Positions 54,459 through 63,205 are shown, counted from the stretch's first letter. The stretch is DNA of 64,000 nt from Aquimarina acroporae (GCF_023195925.1 NZ_JALPRE010000001.1:434001-498000), one strand, 5' to 3'. Program-made: numbers and translations. Notes: generated by a model from the sequence alone, not told the origin.

Positions 54459-56318
54459 TTATAATTCTTCCTCTATAGCGTCTAATTCTACTTTTAGGTT
54501 ATCGATGATAAACTCCTGTCGCTGTGGAGTGTTTTTTCCCATATAAAATGATAACAGCTCATCGATAGGCTTTTCTTTGTCTAACATTACGGGATCTAAT
54601 CGCATATCATCACCAATAAAGTGCACAAATTCGTCTGGCGATATTTCTCCTAATCCCTTAAATCGTGTAATCTCTGGCTTACCAGTTAGTTTTTGAATCG
54701 CATCTTTCTTTTCTTGTTCTGAGTAGCAATATATGGTCTCCTTTTTGTTTCGTACTCTAAACAAGGGTGTTTGCAAGATGTATAAATGTCCCTCTTTAAT
54801 CACTTCAGGAAAAAATTGTAGAAAGAAGGTGATTAACAACAATCGAATGTGCATACCATCTACATCGGCATCGGTAGCGATTACTATATTATTATATCGC
54901 AAATCTTCTAATGATTCTTCAATGTTTAAAGCAGCTTGTAAGAGATTAAATTCTTCATTTTCATACACAATCTTCTTACTCATATTGTAACTGTTTAAAG
55001 GCTTTCCCCTTAAACTAAATACTGCCTGTGTATTTACATCTCGAGATTTTGTAATCGAACCACTTGCCGAATCTCCCTCGGTAATAAACAGCGTACTCTC
55101 CAGATTACGATCTTTTTTACTATCGGTAAGGTGAACACGGCAATCGCGAAGCTTTTTGTTATGTAAACTTGCTTTTTTTGCACGTTCACGAGCGAGTTTT
55201 CGAATACCCGATAAATCTTTACGCTCACGCTCAGCTTGAAGAATTTTACGCTGCAGGCTCTCTGCCGTAGTGGCATTTTTATGTAGGAAATTATCGAGTT
55301 TGGTCTTTACAAAGTCATTGATATAGGTTCTTACGGTAGGTAGCCCACCTCCCATTTCGGTAGATCCCAATTTGGTTTTGGTCTGACTCTCAAAAACAGG
55401 CTCCATTACCTTAATACTTATGGCAGAAACAATTGACTTTCTAATATCACTAGCTTCATAGTTTTTACCATAAAACTCTCTCACGGTTTTTACCACGGCT
55501 TCTCTAAAGGCTGCTTGATGCGTACCTCCTTGCGTGGTATGCTGGCCGTTTACAAAAGAATGGTACTCTTCACTATATTGTGTTTTACTATGTGTAATGG
55601 CTACTTCTATATCGTCTCCCTTAAGGTGGATAATATCATACAAGCGATCTTCTTGATTTATATTATCTGAAAGCAGGTCTTTTAACCCATTTTCTGAAAC
55701 GAATTTCTCTCCATTAAAAATAATGGTAAGCCCAGGGTTAAGGTATACATAGTTTTTAAGCATTTTGGTCACATACTCTGTACGATACTTGTAATGCTTA
55801 AAAATACTATCATCGGGTACAAACGATACTTTGGTTCCTCGTCTTCTCGAGGTTTCATCTAGTATATCCTGATTGGTAAGATTCCCTTTTTCGAACTCAG
55901 CAGAAGCCGATTTACCATCACGGGTAGACTCTACCCGAAAATAGGTAGATAGTGCATTTACCGCCTTGGTACCTACCCCATTTAACCCTACCGACTTTTT
56001 GAAAGCTCGGGAGTCATACTTACCCCCAGTATTCATTTTGGAGACTACGTCTACCACTTTACCCAGCGGTATCCCACGACCATAATCTCGCACGATCACT
56101 TTATCTCCTTGAATAGAGATTTCTATCGTTTTACCGGCACCCATAACATATTCATCGATCGAATTGTCGAGTACCTCTTTTAATAAAATGTAAATTCCAT
56201 CATCGGGTGATGATCCATCGCCTAACTTACCAATATACATCCCGGGTCGCATACGTATATGCTCTTTCCAGTCGAGGGATCGTATATTATCTTCGGTATA
56301 TTTGGTTTCCTTGCTCAT
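54459..56318 (-). CDS. parE: DNA topoisomerase IV subunit B
   Basis: A 619-residue type IIA topoisomerase ATPase subunit. The GHKL ATP site ([40 protein letters not shown]) and the TOPRIM motifs ([25 protein letters not shown]) are complete. The length is typical for ParE and short for gyrase B. With parC it forms a two-gene operon, and a TAATTTTG -7 box is upstream at 56368-56361. It is the last housekeeping gene before the cassette-like array. Confidence 0.92.
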   Translation of the reverse strand: MSKETKYTEDNIRSLDWKEHIRMRPGMYIGKLGDGSSPDDGIYILLKEVLDNSIDEYVMGAGKTIEISIQGDKVIVRDYGRGIPLGKVVDVVSKMNTGGKYDSRAFKKSVGLNGVGTKAVNALSTYFRVESTRDGKSASAEFEKGNLTNQDILDETSRRRGTKVSFVPDDSIFKHYKYRTEYVTKMLKNYVYLNPGLTIIFNGEKFVSENGLKDLLSDNINQEDRLYDIIHLKGDDIEVAITHSKTQYSEEYHSFVNGQHTTQGGTHQAAFREAVVKTVREFYGKNYEASDIRKSIVSAISIKVMEPVFESQTKTKLGSTEMGGGLPTVRTYINDFVKTKLDNFLHKNATTAESLQRKILQAERERKDLSGIRKLARERAKKASLHNKKLRDCRVHLTDSKKDRNLESTLFITEGDSASGSITKSRDVNTQAVFSLRGKPLNSYNMSKKIVYENEEFNLLQAALNIEESLEDLRYNNIVIATDADVDGMHIRLLLITFFLQFFPEVIKEGHLYILQTPLFRVRNKKETIYCYSEQEKKDAIQKLTGKPEITRFKGLGEISPDEFVHFIGDDMRLDPVMLDKEKPIDELLSFYMGKNTPQRQEFIIDNLKVELDAIEEEL

Positions 56319-56360
56319 AAAATTTCAGGTAGAATGCCAGCTAATATAAGGTTTCACTTA

Positions 56361-56368
56361 CAAAATTA
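56361..56368 (-). promoter_or_regulatory. -7 box TAATTTTG for parE/parC
   Basis: On the minus strand TAATTTTG fits TAnnTTTG, 43 bp upstream of the parE ATG. No good -33 TTG at 17-23 bp was found. Confidence 0.4.
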
Positions 56369-56464
56369 AAACAGCCGCTCTACAAAGTAATTAACAAATC
56401 GTTCACGTATTTTGTTGATTATTTGGTAAACAGCGATTTATGATTTTTTGGTCTTTAGCAATGG

Positions 56465-56661
56465 GGTTTTACAAACCCTTAGTTATACTCCCTAAGAGTA
56501 TACAACCTCTGGTAGCGGCAAGCTGTTGCCTTCTGGTACGTTTTAGTGCGTTTTAGGGTAACATTTAGATAGTTGTAAACACTTATACTTAGTTACACAC
56601 TAGTACAATAGCATATATAAGAAATATAGTTACTTTTGGTAATTATACATATGTTACAAAC
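56465..56661 (+). repeat. Leader repeat, copy 1, ending in a cassette promoter and core GTTACAAAC
   Basis: This ~197-bp sequence recurs at 62252-62450 with roughly 70-75% identity by eye. It contains the hairpin TATACTC-N5-GAGTATA (56484-56502), a GGCAAGCTGTTGCC hairpin, and near its end TACTTTTG (56631-56638), a -7 box only 15 bp before the core GTTACAAAC (56653-56661). It sits at the junction between parE and the plus-strand array. Such a position recalls an integron attI/Pc leader, but no integrase lies next to it. Confidence 0.65.
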
Positions 56662-56683
56662 AATTCAAACAAATCTTATATTA

Positions 56684-57169
56684 ATGGCCAAAAAAACGGT
56701 TATTATTATTTCATTGATATTATTAACCAGTTGTGATTCATATAAATCAATGTTCATTTTTAGCAGGTTTACGATCAAACCGAATTCCAATTTAGAAGCC
56801 TTTAGAATTATTGACACAACAAGTATCTATAAAGAAGTGGAACTTGTTAACTTAACTTACAATACAAAATTGAACTTAGATAAACGTGAATATATAAATT
56901 ACATAAGGTTTAAGAAAAGTGGAGAAATGGTTAGATTGCTTACTGACAAATTAACTGATTGGCAAAGCAGAGAATCTGAATTGAAAAGAATGCAAAGATA
57001 TAATTACAGTGAAAAGGGGTTCTATATAGAATATCACTTCCATACGGTTCAAGGAGGCTGGTCTATTTGGAAATCGAAACTGATTAAACATTCCAATGAT
57101 TCACTAATTTTTAGACATAAAAATTATATAACAAAATACGTCAGAACGGCAATACCTGTAAAACAATAA
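56684..57169 (+). CDS. Hypothetical lipoprotein (cassette gene 1)
   Basis: A 161-residue protein starting at ATG 56684, with a lipoprotein signal (KKTVIIISLILLTSC, Cys17). The mature part (IDTTSIYKEVELVNLTYNTK, GFYIEYHFHTVQGGWSIWKS) is beta-rich with no known motif. An upstream in-frame ATG exists at 56651, but the signal peptide fits 56684. The cassette boundaries GTTACAAAC (56653) and GTTTGTAAC (57191) are exact inverted copies. It is the first gene of the array and is served by the leader promoter. Confidence 0.65.
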   Translation: MAKKTVIIISLILLTSCDSYKSMFIFSRFTIKPNSNLEAFRIIDTTSIYKEVELVNLTYNTKLNLDKREYINYIRFKKSGEMVRLLTDKLTDWQSRESELKRMQRYNYSEKGFYIEYHFHTVQGGWSIWKSKLIKHSNDSLIFRHKNYITKYVRTAIPVKQ

Positions 57170-57190
57170 GAAATTATTGAAAAGAAAATA

Positions 57191-57237
57191 GTTTGTAACA
57201 ATTTGCCCTGCTACAACACATATATAAAACGTTAGCA
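57191..57237 (+). repeat. attC-like repeat A (short)
   Basis: Begins GTTTGTAAC (reverse complement of the core before gene 1) and ends in core GTTAGCA (57231-57237). The interior GTAACAATTTGCCCTGC...ACACATATAT matches the 3' 45 bp of the long repeats at 57.8, 59.2 and 63.3 kb. It lacks their 5' half. Confidence 0.6.
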
Positions 57238-57248
57238 TACATTCTAAA

Positions 57249-57692
57249 ATGAACCTTTCTGAAGTATATTTCTATATCGTGATAATTATTTGTTTGCTAC
57301 TCAGTTGCGCAATTGTGACGTTTACTGAGGATCTAAAAGACGAGCAATATTTCAAGCGCTATCTAAAAATTACATTTTCAATAGGTTTTCTTGGAATTAT
57401 AATGGAGTTACTAAATTGGAATTATCTCTGTAGCCTAAATTGTACGCTTATGACATTCTCCCCTTTTCTGACTGTATTAATCTCTAAAGGAATTATAGAA
57501 TTTTATAAAACAGTACTCAAAAGAGAAGGATTCCAAGTTCAATGGGGCAAACTGTCTGATGGAATATGGAAAAAGAATAAAGGAGATTCTAATAAAGGGT
57601 TGTTTTATACTTGGTATACAACCAATTTAATAAGTCTTCCGATTTTTACTATTGGAATGCTATATATTATAATCGAAAAAACGGCATGCTAA
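57249..57692 (+). CDS. Hypothetical membrane protein (cassette gene 2)
   Basis: A 147-residue protein with about three or four hydrophobic segments (YFYIVIIICLLLSCAIV, FSIGFLGIIMELL, MTFSPFLTVLISKGII, LISLPIFTIGMLYIIIE). No family recognised. The ATG is 11 bp after the core GTTAGCAT (57231). Its TAA stop (57690-57692) is inside the inverted core ATGCTAAC (57686-57693), an overlap often seen at the ends of integron cassette genes. Confidence 0.65.
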   Translation: MNLSEVYFYIVIIICLLLSCAIVTFTEDLKDEQYFKRYLKITFSIGFLGIIMELLNWNYLCSLNCTLMTFSPFLTVLISKGIIEFYKTVLKREGFQVQWGKLSDGIWKKNKGDSNKGLFYTWYTTNLISLPIFTIGMLYIIIEKTAC

Positions 57693-57855
57693 CACCATTT
57701 ATGTGATCATGGCTTATTTGGGATTAATCGATTGGTTCGTGTATATTTATGTAGGCGCAGTGATTTAAAACTGAAAAAGGAATAAAATCTGCGCAGAGTT
57801 GTCCAAGGTTAGGTAACAATTTGCTTCGCCACTACACATATATTAAGCGTTAGTT
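57687..57855 (+). repeat. attC-like repeat B (169 bp)
   Basis: Starts at R''-like TGCTAAC and ends with AAGCGTTAG (R'-like core GTTAGTT at 57849-57855). The outer arms pair: TTTATGTGATCATGGC near the 5' end with GCCACTACACATATAT near the 3' end. It shares sequence along its length with repeats D and G (same length, 169-172 bp). Confidence 0.65.
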
Positions 57856-57865
57856 GCAATTATAA

Positions 57866-58675
57866 ATGAATATCTACAAAGCATTCTTACTTACTGCTAT
57901 CATAATTGGACTTGATTATGGCTTGGACTATGGAATTGCCCATTTGCTCAAATTGTATTTTGAATCTAATGATTCTTTAGAAACTCTTGAAGCTTTATAT
58001 CAAACCATTAGCTTGATTAATATTCTGTTTACTTTGATTACATATTTTATTGTCATCAAAGTATTTGAAATAACTGCGATATGGAATAAGGAAACATTCA
58101 GCACTAAATCCATAAAAGCAAGTCACATAATTTATCTAATAATTATTGCCACTGGACTAGAATTAATGGAAAGACCATTCTTTGACTTTAAATTAATTTT
58201 GGATAAAATACACGATATTCCCCTTGAGCCATACTCCCATTATGAAAGAGAAAATATCACTCTCGTTTATCTTAGTATTTCTTCATTAATAGTGGCTCCG
58301 ATATTCGAAGAAATCATTTTTAGAAAACATATGTTTACAAAATTAGCGCAAAAATATTCGTTGAACATATCAATTTTAATCTCTAGTTTTTGCTTTGCCT
58401 TAATTCATCTACCAAGCTACAGAAACCTGTTGCCTACATTTATTGTCGGAATTATTTGTTGTCTAATCTACATTAAAACCAAACGAATAATTTATACTAT
58501 AACATTTCATTTTATCGGAAATTTAAGTTGGTTAATATTAATCATTTTTGGCGAAAAATATTATAGCTGGATATACAGGTTTGAATTTGGATTTATGTAT
58601 TGGGTGGTGGTGTGTTTTGGATTATTACTTGTTATATTTGGGTTAAAAAAAATAACAGTAGCTAATAAAGTATAA
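57866..58675 (+). CDS. CPBP family intramembrane metalloprotease (cassette gene 3)
   Basis: A 269-residue membrane protein of the CAAX protease/bacteriocin-processing (CPBP, Abi) family. The diagnostic motifs are EEIIFRK (Glu148, Glu149, Arg153) and FALIHLPSYRN (His181), followed by a third site (TFHFIGNLSW). About seven or eight membrane segments are visible. Members process prenylated proteins or peptides, or give bacteriocin immunity; the role here is unknown. Its stop codon lies in TATAAC at the start of repeat C. Confidence 0.85.
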   Translation: MNIYKAFLLTAIIIGLDYGLDYGIAHLLKLYFESNDSLETLEALYQTISLINILFTLITYFIVIKVFEITAIWNKETFSTKSIKASHIIYLIIIATGLELMERPFFDFKLILDKIHDIPLEPYSHYERENITLVYLSISSLIVAPIFEEIIFRKHMFTKLAQKYSLNISILISSFCFALIHLPSYRNLLPTFIVGIICCLIYIKTKRIIYTITFHFIGNLSWLILIIFGEKYYSWIYRFEFGFMYWVVVCFGLLLVIFGLKKITVANKV

Positions 58676-58726
58676 CAAATCATAAATCCCTTCGAGAAGC
58701 AACGCTTGTTATACGCAACGCTGTGC
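58670..58726 (+). repeat. attC-like element C (57 bp, unlike its neighbours)
   Basis: GTATAACAA (58670-58678) and TTGTTATAC (58706-58714) are exact reverse complements enclosing ...TTCGAGAAGCAACGC. Its length (about 57 bp to the next core, GCTGTGC at 58720) and TAACAA start resemble classical short attC sites rather than the ~170-bp local repeats. The core reads GCTGTGC where GTTGTGC would be expected. Confidence 0.5.
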
Positions 58727-58762
58727 TTTGTTAAAAAACACCTAATCTGAATAGAATATCTA

Positions 58763-59050
58763 ATGAACGAAGTAGATAAAAAGTTTTATGATCGTGTTGA
58801 TGCGCATATTAATTTATCGAACGATCAACTGAAAACGGAAACTCGAGGAAAAGTAAGTGCGTCAATGATGTACAGTGTTGCAAGATTTAATGCTTGGGTA
58901 AGCGCCTGTGGATGGAATAGTGGAGAAGAAATGAGGTCGAGAAGAGAAGAAACTCTTGACTATTTTGTAACGGAATATAGAAAAATGTTGGAGGAAAATC
59001 TAGATGACTACATTCATAACTTTGACGATTTTATGGAACCGAAAAAATAA
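58763..59050 (+). CDS. DUF3144 domain protein (cassette gene 4)
   Basis: A 95-residue protein. FYDRVDAHINLSNDQLKTET, SASMMYSVARFNAWVSACGW and YFVTEYRKMLEENLDDYIHN match the DUF3144 family as I remember it, which is mainly found in gammaproteobacteria. Its presence in a flavobacterium, preceded by an attC-like element of a different type, suggests horizontal transfer. The bases after the upstream boundary (GCTGTGCTTT, 58720) recur inverted after the gene (AAAGCACAAC, 59055-59064) with one mismatch. Confidence 0.8.
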   Translation: MNEVDKKFYDRVDAHINLSNDQLKTETRGKVSASMMYSVARFNAWVSACGWNSGEEMRSRREETLDYFVTEYRKMLEENLDDYIHNFDDFMEPKK

Positions 59051-59057
59051 AACGAAA

Positions 59058-59229
59058 GCACAACAACATATATGTGATCCATAGTAACTAGGTGATCAAT
59101 CGAATGGTTCTTGTATTTTTGGTAAGGCGCAATGCTTGCAGAATAGAAAAGTTAGCAACCAATGCACAGAAAAATCAAAATGCCTGGTAACATTTTGCCC
59201 TGCCACGACACATATCTTAAATGTTACCA
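59058..59229 (+). repeat. attC-like repeat D (172 bp)
   Basis: Starts at GCACAAC and ends with core GTTACCA (59223-59229). It includes GGTAACATTT...AAATGTTACC, an inner inverted repeat in its last 45 bp, and the block GATCAATCGA-TGGTT-N-TTGTAT. By eye it is about 80% identical to repeat G at 63.2 kb. Confidence 0.65.
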
Positions 59230-59263
59230 GCAACATACCTGAACCAGAAAAATAGAATTACAT

Positions 59264-60727
59264 ATGAAAATATATTTCCTACCTATTTTTATCCTAACTA
59301 CTTTATCTCTAAATGCACAAAATCTGTTCCCTGTAAAAGTTGACAAATGCAAAACTGAAAGGTTTTGTCTTGACTGTGGAGATACAAAAGCAGGTTATGT
59401 AGAACAGGAATTTTCAAAACTTCAGGAAAAATTAAACAATGAACTTAACTTAAATGATATTAAAGGTGCTGTTATGTTTCAAGTTCTTGTCAATTCAAAT
59501 GGACGTGCTTGTGTTTTAAGTCATACAGATCAAACAAAAAACTTCATAACACAGAAAATAGTTAAAGAGCTAAATCGATTCAAAAGTTGGAAACCTGCCG
59601 TAACAAATGGTAAAACAGAAGAAAAATCTTCAATCAATATTGTTTTCAAAGTAGATAGCAATAAAATCACAGGACAAATAGTGAGAGTAGACAAAGAGGC
59701 TTTCAAAAAATCCTTTGACAAACCAAATAGTCCTGAAATTTATAATGACACCTATGTCTACAAAAACGAAAATTTAAGCAATTATAAAATGACCGTTTGG
59801 AACTCGAAGAATTCAAATTTACCTAATAATTGGAATGACCATATTTCGATTGATAAAAATGGTTTAATATGGCTTACTGTTAGTCAAGGTTTAGTAACTT
59901 TTGACGGAAAAGAATTTAAAAATGCCGAACAAAACATTTCTAAAAAAGGTAAATACTTCGGCTATTACGAATTAGCGACAGATAACAATAATGTCAAATG
60001 GATTTATGCCAAAAAAAACATATACAGTTTTGACAATGATCAATGGGTAAAACATGACTCAACACAAATTGGAATTAATTCTGCATATAATATTGTGAAC
60101 AATTCAAAAACAGGTGAACTCTTTTTCTGTTCAAAAAATGGAATAACAATACTTAAAGATGATAAATGGTCAAAAATTGATACGAACTTATACAAAGACT
60201 TACCTGGTGATAGAGTTTCATTTGCTAAAAGAGATTCCAAAAACAGAATTTGGATTGGAACTTATGATGGTTCAGCAATGATTGATGAAAATAATCAAGT
60301 TACAAATTTTGAAAAATCATCTACAGTTTTAAAAGGTAAGTGTATTACATCAATGGATGAAGATGAAAATGGCAACCTATATTTTACCTTGTATGAATTC
60401 GATAGAAAGAACAAAAAGCAAGTCAATAATGATGAGGGAATAGCAATTCGGGAGGTAAATGGGGATTTCAAACAATTTACGACTCAAAATTCAGGTATGC
60501 CTTTTAATCATACAACTTGCGTGTTATATGACAAAATCGAAAAAGTGCTTTGGATTTCAACCGACAGAGCTGGATTAGTCAGGTATGATTTAAATGGTAG
60601 TTGGGAAAATTATCATCCTGAAAATTCTGATATTCCGACTTCTTACATCTCGACTATGGCATTTGATGATAAAGGGAATTTATTTTTAGCAACTAGACAA
60701 GGATTAGTGAAAATTGAAAGAAAATAA
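59264..60727 (+). CDS. Secreted protein with TonB_C-like domain and propeller repeats (cassette gene 5)
   Basis: A 487-residue secreted protein (signal MKIYFLPIFILTTLSLNAQ). Residues ~45-130 resemble a TonB C-terminal domain (GAVMFQVLVNSNGRACVLSH, ELNRFKSWKPAVTNGK). Residues ~190-487 contain at least five two-component-regulator-type propeller repeats (IDKNGLIWLTVSQGLVTFDG, RDSKNRIWIGTYDGSAMIDE, FDDKGNLFLATRQGLVKIER). No transmembrane or kinase domain follows, so it is probably a periplasmic sensor-like or scaffold protein. It is much longer than its neighbours, and no attC-like repeat is clear downstream. Confidence 0.72.
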   Translation: MKIYFLPIFILTTLSLNAQNLFPVKVDKCKTERFCLDCGDTKAGYVEQEFSKLQEKLNNELNLNDIKGAVMFQVLVNSNGRACVLSHTDQTKNFITQKIVKELNRFKSWKPAVTNGKTEEKSSINIVFKVDSNKITGQIVRVDKEAFKKSFDKPNSPEIYNDTYVYKNENLSNYKMTVWNSKNSNLPNNWNDHISIDKNGLIWLTVSQGLVTFDGKEFKNAEQNISKKGKYFGYYELATDNNNVKWIYAKKNIYSFDNDQWVKHDSTQIGINSAYNIVNNSKTGELFFCSKNGITILKDDKWSKIDTNLYKDLPGDRVSFAKRDSKNRIWIGTYDGSAMIDENNQVTNFEKSSTVLKGKCITSMDEDENGNLYFTLYEFDRKNKKQVNNDEGIAIREVNGDFKQFTTQNSGMPFNHTTCVLYDKIEKVLWISTDRAGLVRYDLNGSWENYHPENSDIPTSYISTMAFDDKGNLFLATRQGLVKIERK

Positions 60728-60863
60728 ATATACACGCACGCGGTGTATAACTCATTACCGATGAATTACTTACTCCACAACCCTTTTCTAAGCATATCAA
60801 AGGGCTTGATATAAATAAATTTATTGCAGATTTACTACCTTGGTATTGTATTGAAATGAAATT

Positions 60864-61208
60864 ATGGATGAATTAAGTAAACTGGAAAAAGAGCAAAATT
60901 TAACTCTTCCGGTAATTTATAAAAAGTTCTATAAAAGATGTAAAAAATCTACTCCTAAAGAAATTGTAGGCACTGACCTATTTAATGATAGAAAAGAGCT
61001 AAAAGAATGGGCTTTAGAATTATTAAAAGAAGATAATACGAATAACTTCTTATCTGATAAAGATTTTGTTTTTATGATGCATCAGGGCTATATGTTTTGG
61101 TATTTCAAAGCCGATGGTGCCGAAAATCCAGATGTTTATTTTTATCGAGAAATGGGACTAAAACCAGATAGATTAACCGATTTAAGAACTTTTTTGAGTA
61201 AATATTGA
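60864..61208 (+). CDS. SUKH (SMI1/KNR4)-like protein (cassette gene 6)
   Basis: A 114-residue protein with the SUKH pattern: N-terminal LSKLEKEQNLTLPVIYKKFY, FMMHQGYMFWYFKADGAENP, and DVYFYREMG. SUKH domains are common immunity proteins against polymorphic toxins. The ATG is 1 bp from an ankyrin protein downstream, another frequent immunity type. No toxin gene is next to it. Confidence 0.72.
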   Translation: MDELSKLEKEQNLTLPVIYKKFYKRCKKSTPKEIVGTDLFNDRKELKEWALELLKEDNTNNFLSDKDFVFMMHQGYMFWYFKADGAENPDVYFYREMGLKPDRLTDLRTFLSKY

Positions 61209-61209
61209 A

Positions 61210-61692
61210 ATGCAAAATAAAGAAATAGAAAGTTCCAGAAGTTATAAAATAGAGGATCTTGCGGGAGAGGGAAAACTGAATGAGCTAAAAGAGCTATTTA
61301 AAGAAAACTATACCAAACTTGAGATAGATGTAGCTCTTAGTAATGCAATTGCCTATTCTCAAATAGCGACAGCTGAATATCTACTTTCTTTAGGGGCCGA
61401 TTTTGCTAATTATGATTATGATGGTGTTTATTATGCAGTACATAATGACGAGTTAAAGGGTCTTAAATATGCAATTGCAAAAGGTGTTGATATAAATGTG
61501 CGAAATGGAATGTTACTAAATACAAGTATAATGACTTGTATAAACAGCAAAAATATTGAGATAGTTAGATGGTTACTCGATAATGGAGCAAATCCAAAAT
61601 ATTTAACCGAAAGTTCCTTGGGGTTAGTTGAGCGCTATGGAACTTACGAATTGAAAAAACTAATAAAAAACGTCACACGACAAGGTGTATAA
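61210..61692 (+). CDS. Ankyrin-repeat protein (cassette gene 7)
   Basis: A 160-residue protein with three or four ankyrin repeats: ALSNAIAYSQIATAEYLLSLG-type (residues ~42-62, ending LLSLGADFANYD), YYAVHNDELKGLKYAIAKGV, TCINSKNIEIVRWLLDNGAN. It has no signal peptide. It follows the SUKH-like gene by 1 bp, so they are probably a unit. Its stop lies in GTGTATAATG, reminiscent of but weaker than the R''-like ends of other genes in the array. Confidence 0.78.
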   Translation: MQNKEIESSRSYKIEDLAGEGKLNELKELFKENYTKLEIDVALSNAIAYSQIATAEYLLSLGADFANYDYDGVYYAVHNDELKGLKYAIAKGVDINVRNGMLLNTSIMTCINSKNIEIVRWLLDNGANPKYLTESSLGLVERYGTYELKKLIKNVTRQGV

Positions 61693-61745
61693 TGTGCAGG
61701 CAAAGCATGCTCCATATAAAGAATGTTATAAAACATGTTAGAACA

Positions 61746-62156
61746 ATGAAAATTATTAATAGAATATTTGTGTCTGGAATTGTATTGTTCTTGGTTTCTT
61801 TCAATACGATATCTGATTTGAATCTTGAGGAGAAAATACTTGGAAAATGAAGCTATTTTTCTGAAATGAATACAGTAGCAGTTTGGGAAAATGTTGAACA
61901 ACTTGATAAAAACAAAGACGGAATGGAGTTTAAAAAAGACGGTATTTTAGTCGTACGAACAAATTCCGGATCATGTGCAACTCCACCAATAACATATAAA
62001 AATTATAACGGAATCTGGAAAAAAACTTCCGATTCTACTTTAGTTATAATTCATGGATTTTGGGGTGGTAAACTAGAAAGTAATATATTAATAAAAACGC
62101 TTAACAATAAAGAATTGATATTTGAAATATTAGATGATAAAATCATTAAAAACTAA
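61746..62156 (+). pseudogene. Secreted lipocalin-like protein gene broken by in-frame TGA
   Basis: From ATG 61746 the frame encodes a signal peptide (INRIFVSGIVLFLVSFNTIS) and LNLEEKILGK, then TGA at 61848-61850, and continues without another stop to 62156 (SYFSEMNTVAVWENVEQL ... FEILDDKIIKN). Lipocalin-like secreted proteins normally have LxGxW at this point, so TGG to TGA is the likely change. The downstream ATG at 61866 would give a signal-less 96-residue fragment. A GTTAGAAC core is just upstream (61737-61744). Confidence 0.7.
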
Positions 62157-62450
62157 ATGTATTACAAAATCATATACACCTTTATAGCGACTAAGTAATT
62201 AATCTATTGAGTGTTCTACTTTTAATACTGTTTTTTGAACTTTAACATCAGCTTTTTACAAACCCATGTTATACTCCCAAAGGGAATACAATCTCTAGTA
62301 GCAACAAGCTGTTGCCGTCTAGTAATATTTTAATGTGTCTTGGGGTAACATTTAAGCGTTCGCAAACACTTATAATTAGTTACAAATAATTACAAAATCA
62401 GATGTAAGAAATATGGGTACTTTTGGTAACTATGTATACTTGTTGGCGTG
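62157..62450 (+). repeat. Hybrid repeat F: attC-like 5' module plus leader repeat copy 2
   Basis: About 62178-62230 aligns with the 5' half of repeats B, D and G (ATAGCGACTAAGTAATTAATC versus ATAGTAACTAGGTGATCAATC types, about two thirds identical). From 62252 it changes into the leader repeat seen at 56465, including TACTTTTG (62418-62425) 17 bp before core GTTGGCGTG (62442-62450). It therefore joins the two repeat types. The stretch contains no gene. Confidence 0.6.
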
Positions 62451-62469
62451 CATTGGAAAATAAAAAAAC

Positions 62470-63198
62470 ATGAAAATCAAATTAACTTTATTGCTATTTC
62501 TTTTATCAATTCTGATCTACGGTCAGGAAATAAAGACAACGGGTTTTTTAAGAGAGATTAAAACTTATGATGTTTCTGATTTATGGACTTTGAACACGCC
62601 TGAACCTCTAGGCTATATTGGAGAAAATTATCAGCGATTTTTCATTCATTTTATTTCGGTAATAAAAAATCCAAATGACCCTCTTGAATATTTTGTTTAT
62701 GGAAAAACAAGAGTCAAAAATAATATTTGCAGCTTTCAAGGTACTATAAAAATAAATAAGTCTATGACTTATGACGAAACTGATGTCCCTAATATCAAAC
62801 AAGGTTCAGTAATTGGAGAATATGAATTTTTTGAAGACCCGGATCAGAAAGGAACTGGAACTTTAAAGGGTAAATTCTTATCTGACTTTATGATTGACAA
62901 AAACGGTAAATTCAAATACGATGACTTGATGGCAAGCGCTGATGGATATGAAAACAATCAATTCGAAGGAGTATGGATTAGCTATAAAAGCAAGTCGTCC
63001 AAAAAATGTAATTGGGGAGATTATCGAATTCCTGACAGTGGAGACTTAGATGGTGGAGCTGGAGAATTTGGACCAGCTTTAAAATATGCCAACTACGGAT
63101 GGGAAAATTATCAGCAAGCTTGGTTTTATGACTCAAGCAAACCGGAAGTGCAAAAAGCAAGAAACAAGGAAAAAGAAAATTGGTGGTTAAAAAATTAA
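62470..63198 (+). CDS. Secreted hypothetical protein (cassette gene 9)
   Basis: A 242-residue protein with signal peptide MKIKLTLLLFLLSILIYGQ. The mature part contains FIHFISVIKNPNDPLEYFVY, YEFFEDPDQKGTGTLKGKFL and a Gly-rich SGDLDGGAGEFGPALKY, with two Cys residues. The family is unknown. The flanks are the best inverted pair of the array: TTGTTGGCGTG (62440-62450) before and CACGCCAACAA (63204-63214) after, 11 bp without mismatch. A promoter box at 62418 serves it. Confidence 0.7.
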   Translation: MKIKLTLLLFLLSILIYGQEIKTTGFLREIKTYDVSDLWTLNTPEPLGYIGENYQRFFIHFISVIKNPNDPLEYFVYGKTRVKNNICSFQGTIKINKSMTYDETDVPNIKQGSVIGEYEFFEDPDQKGTGTLKGKFLSDFMIDKNGKFKYDDLMASADGYENNQFEGVWISYKSKSSKKCNWGDYRIPDSGDLDGGAGEFGPALKYANYGWENYQQAWFYDSSKPEVQKARNKEKENWWLKN

Positions 63199-63205
63199 AA
63201 CGACA

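Noticed and set aside
60728..60863. Possible attC-like element between the propeller gene and the SUKH gene
   Set aside because: It has GTGTATAAC and a CCCTTT...AAAGGG hairpin, but no GTT core before the next ATG and no inverted match to GTTACCAGC upstream of the propeller gene. Evidence too weak to call.
61866..62156. Independent 96-residue gene
   Set aside because: It is in frame with an upstream signal peptide separated by one TGA, so it is better read as the 3' part of a broken gene.
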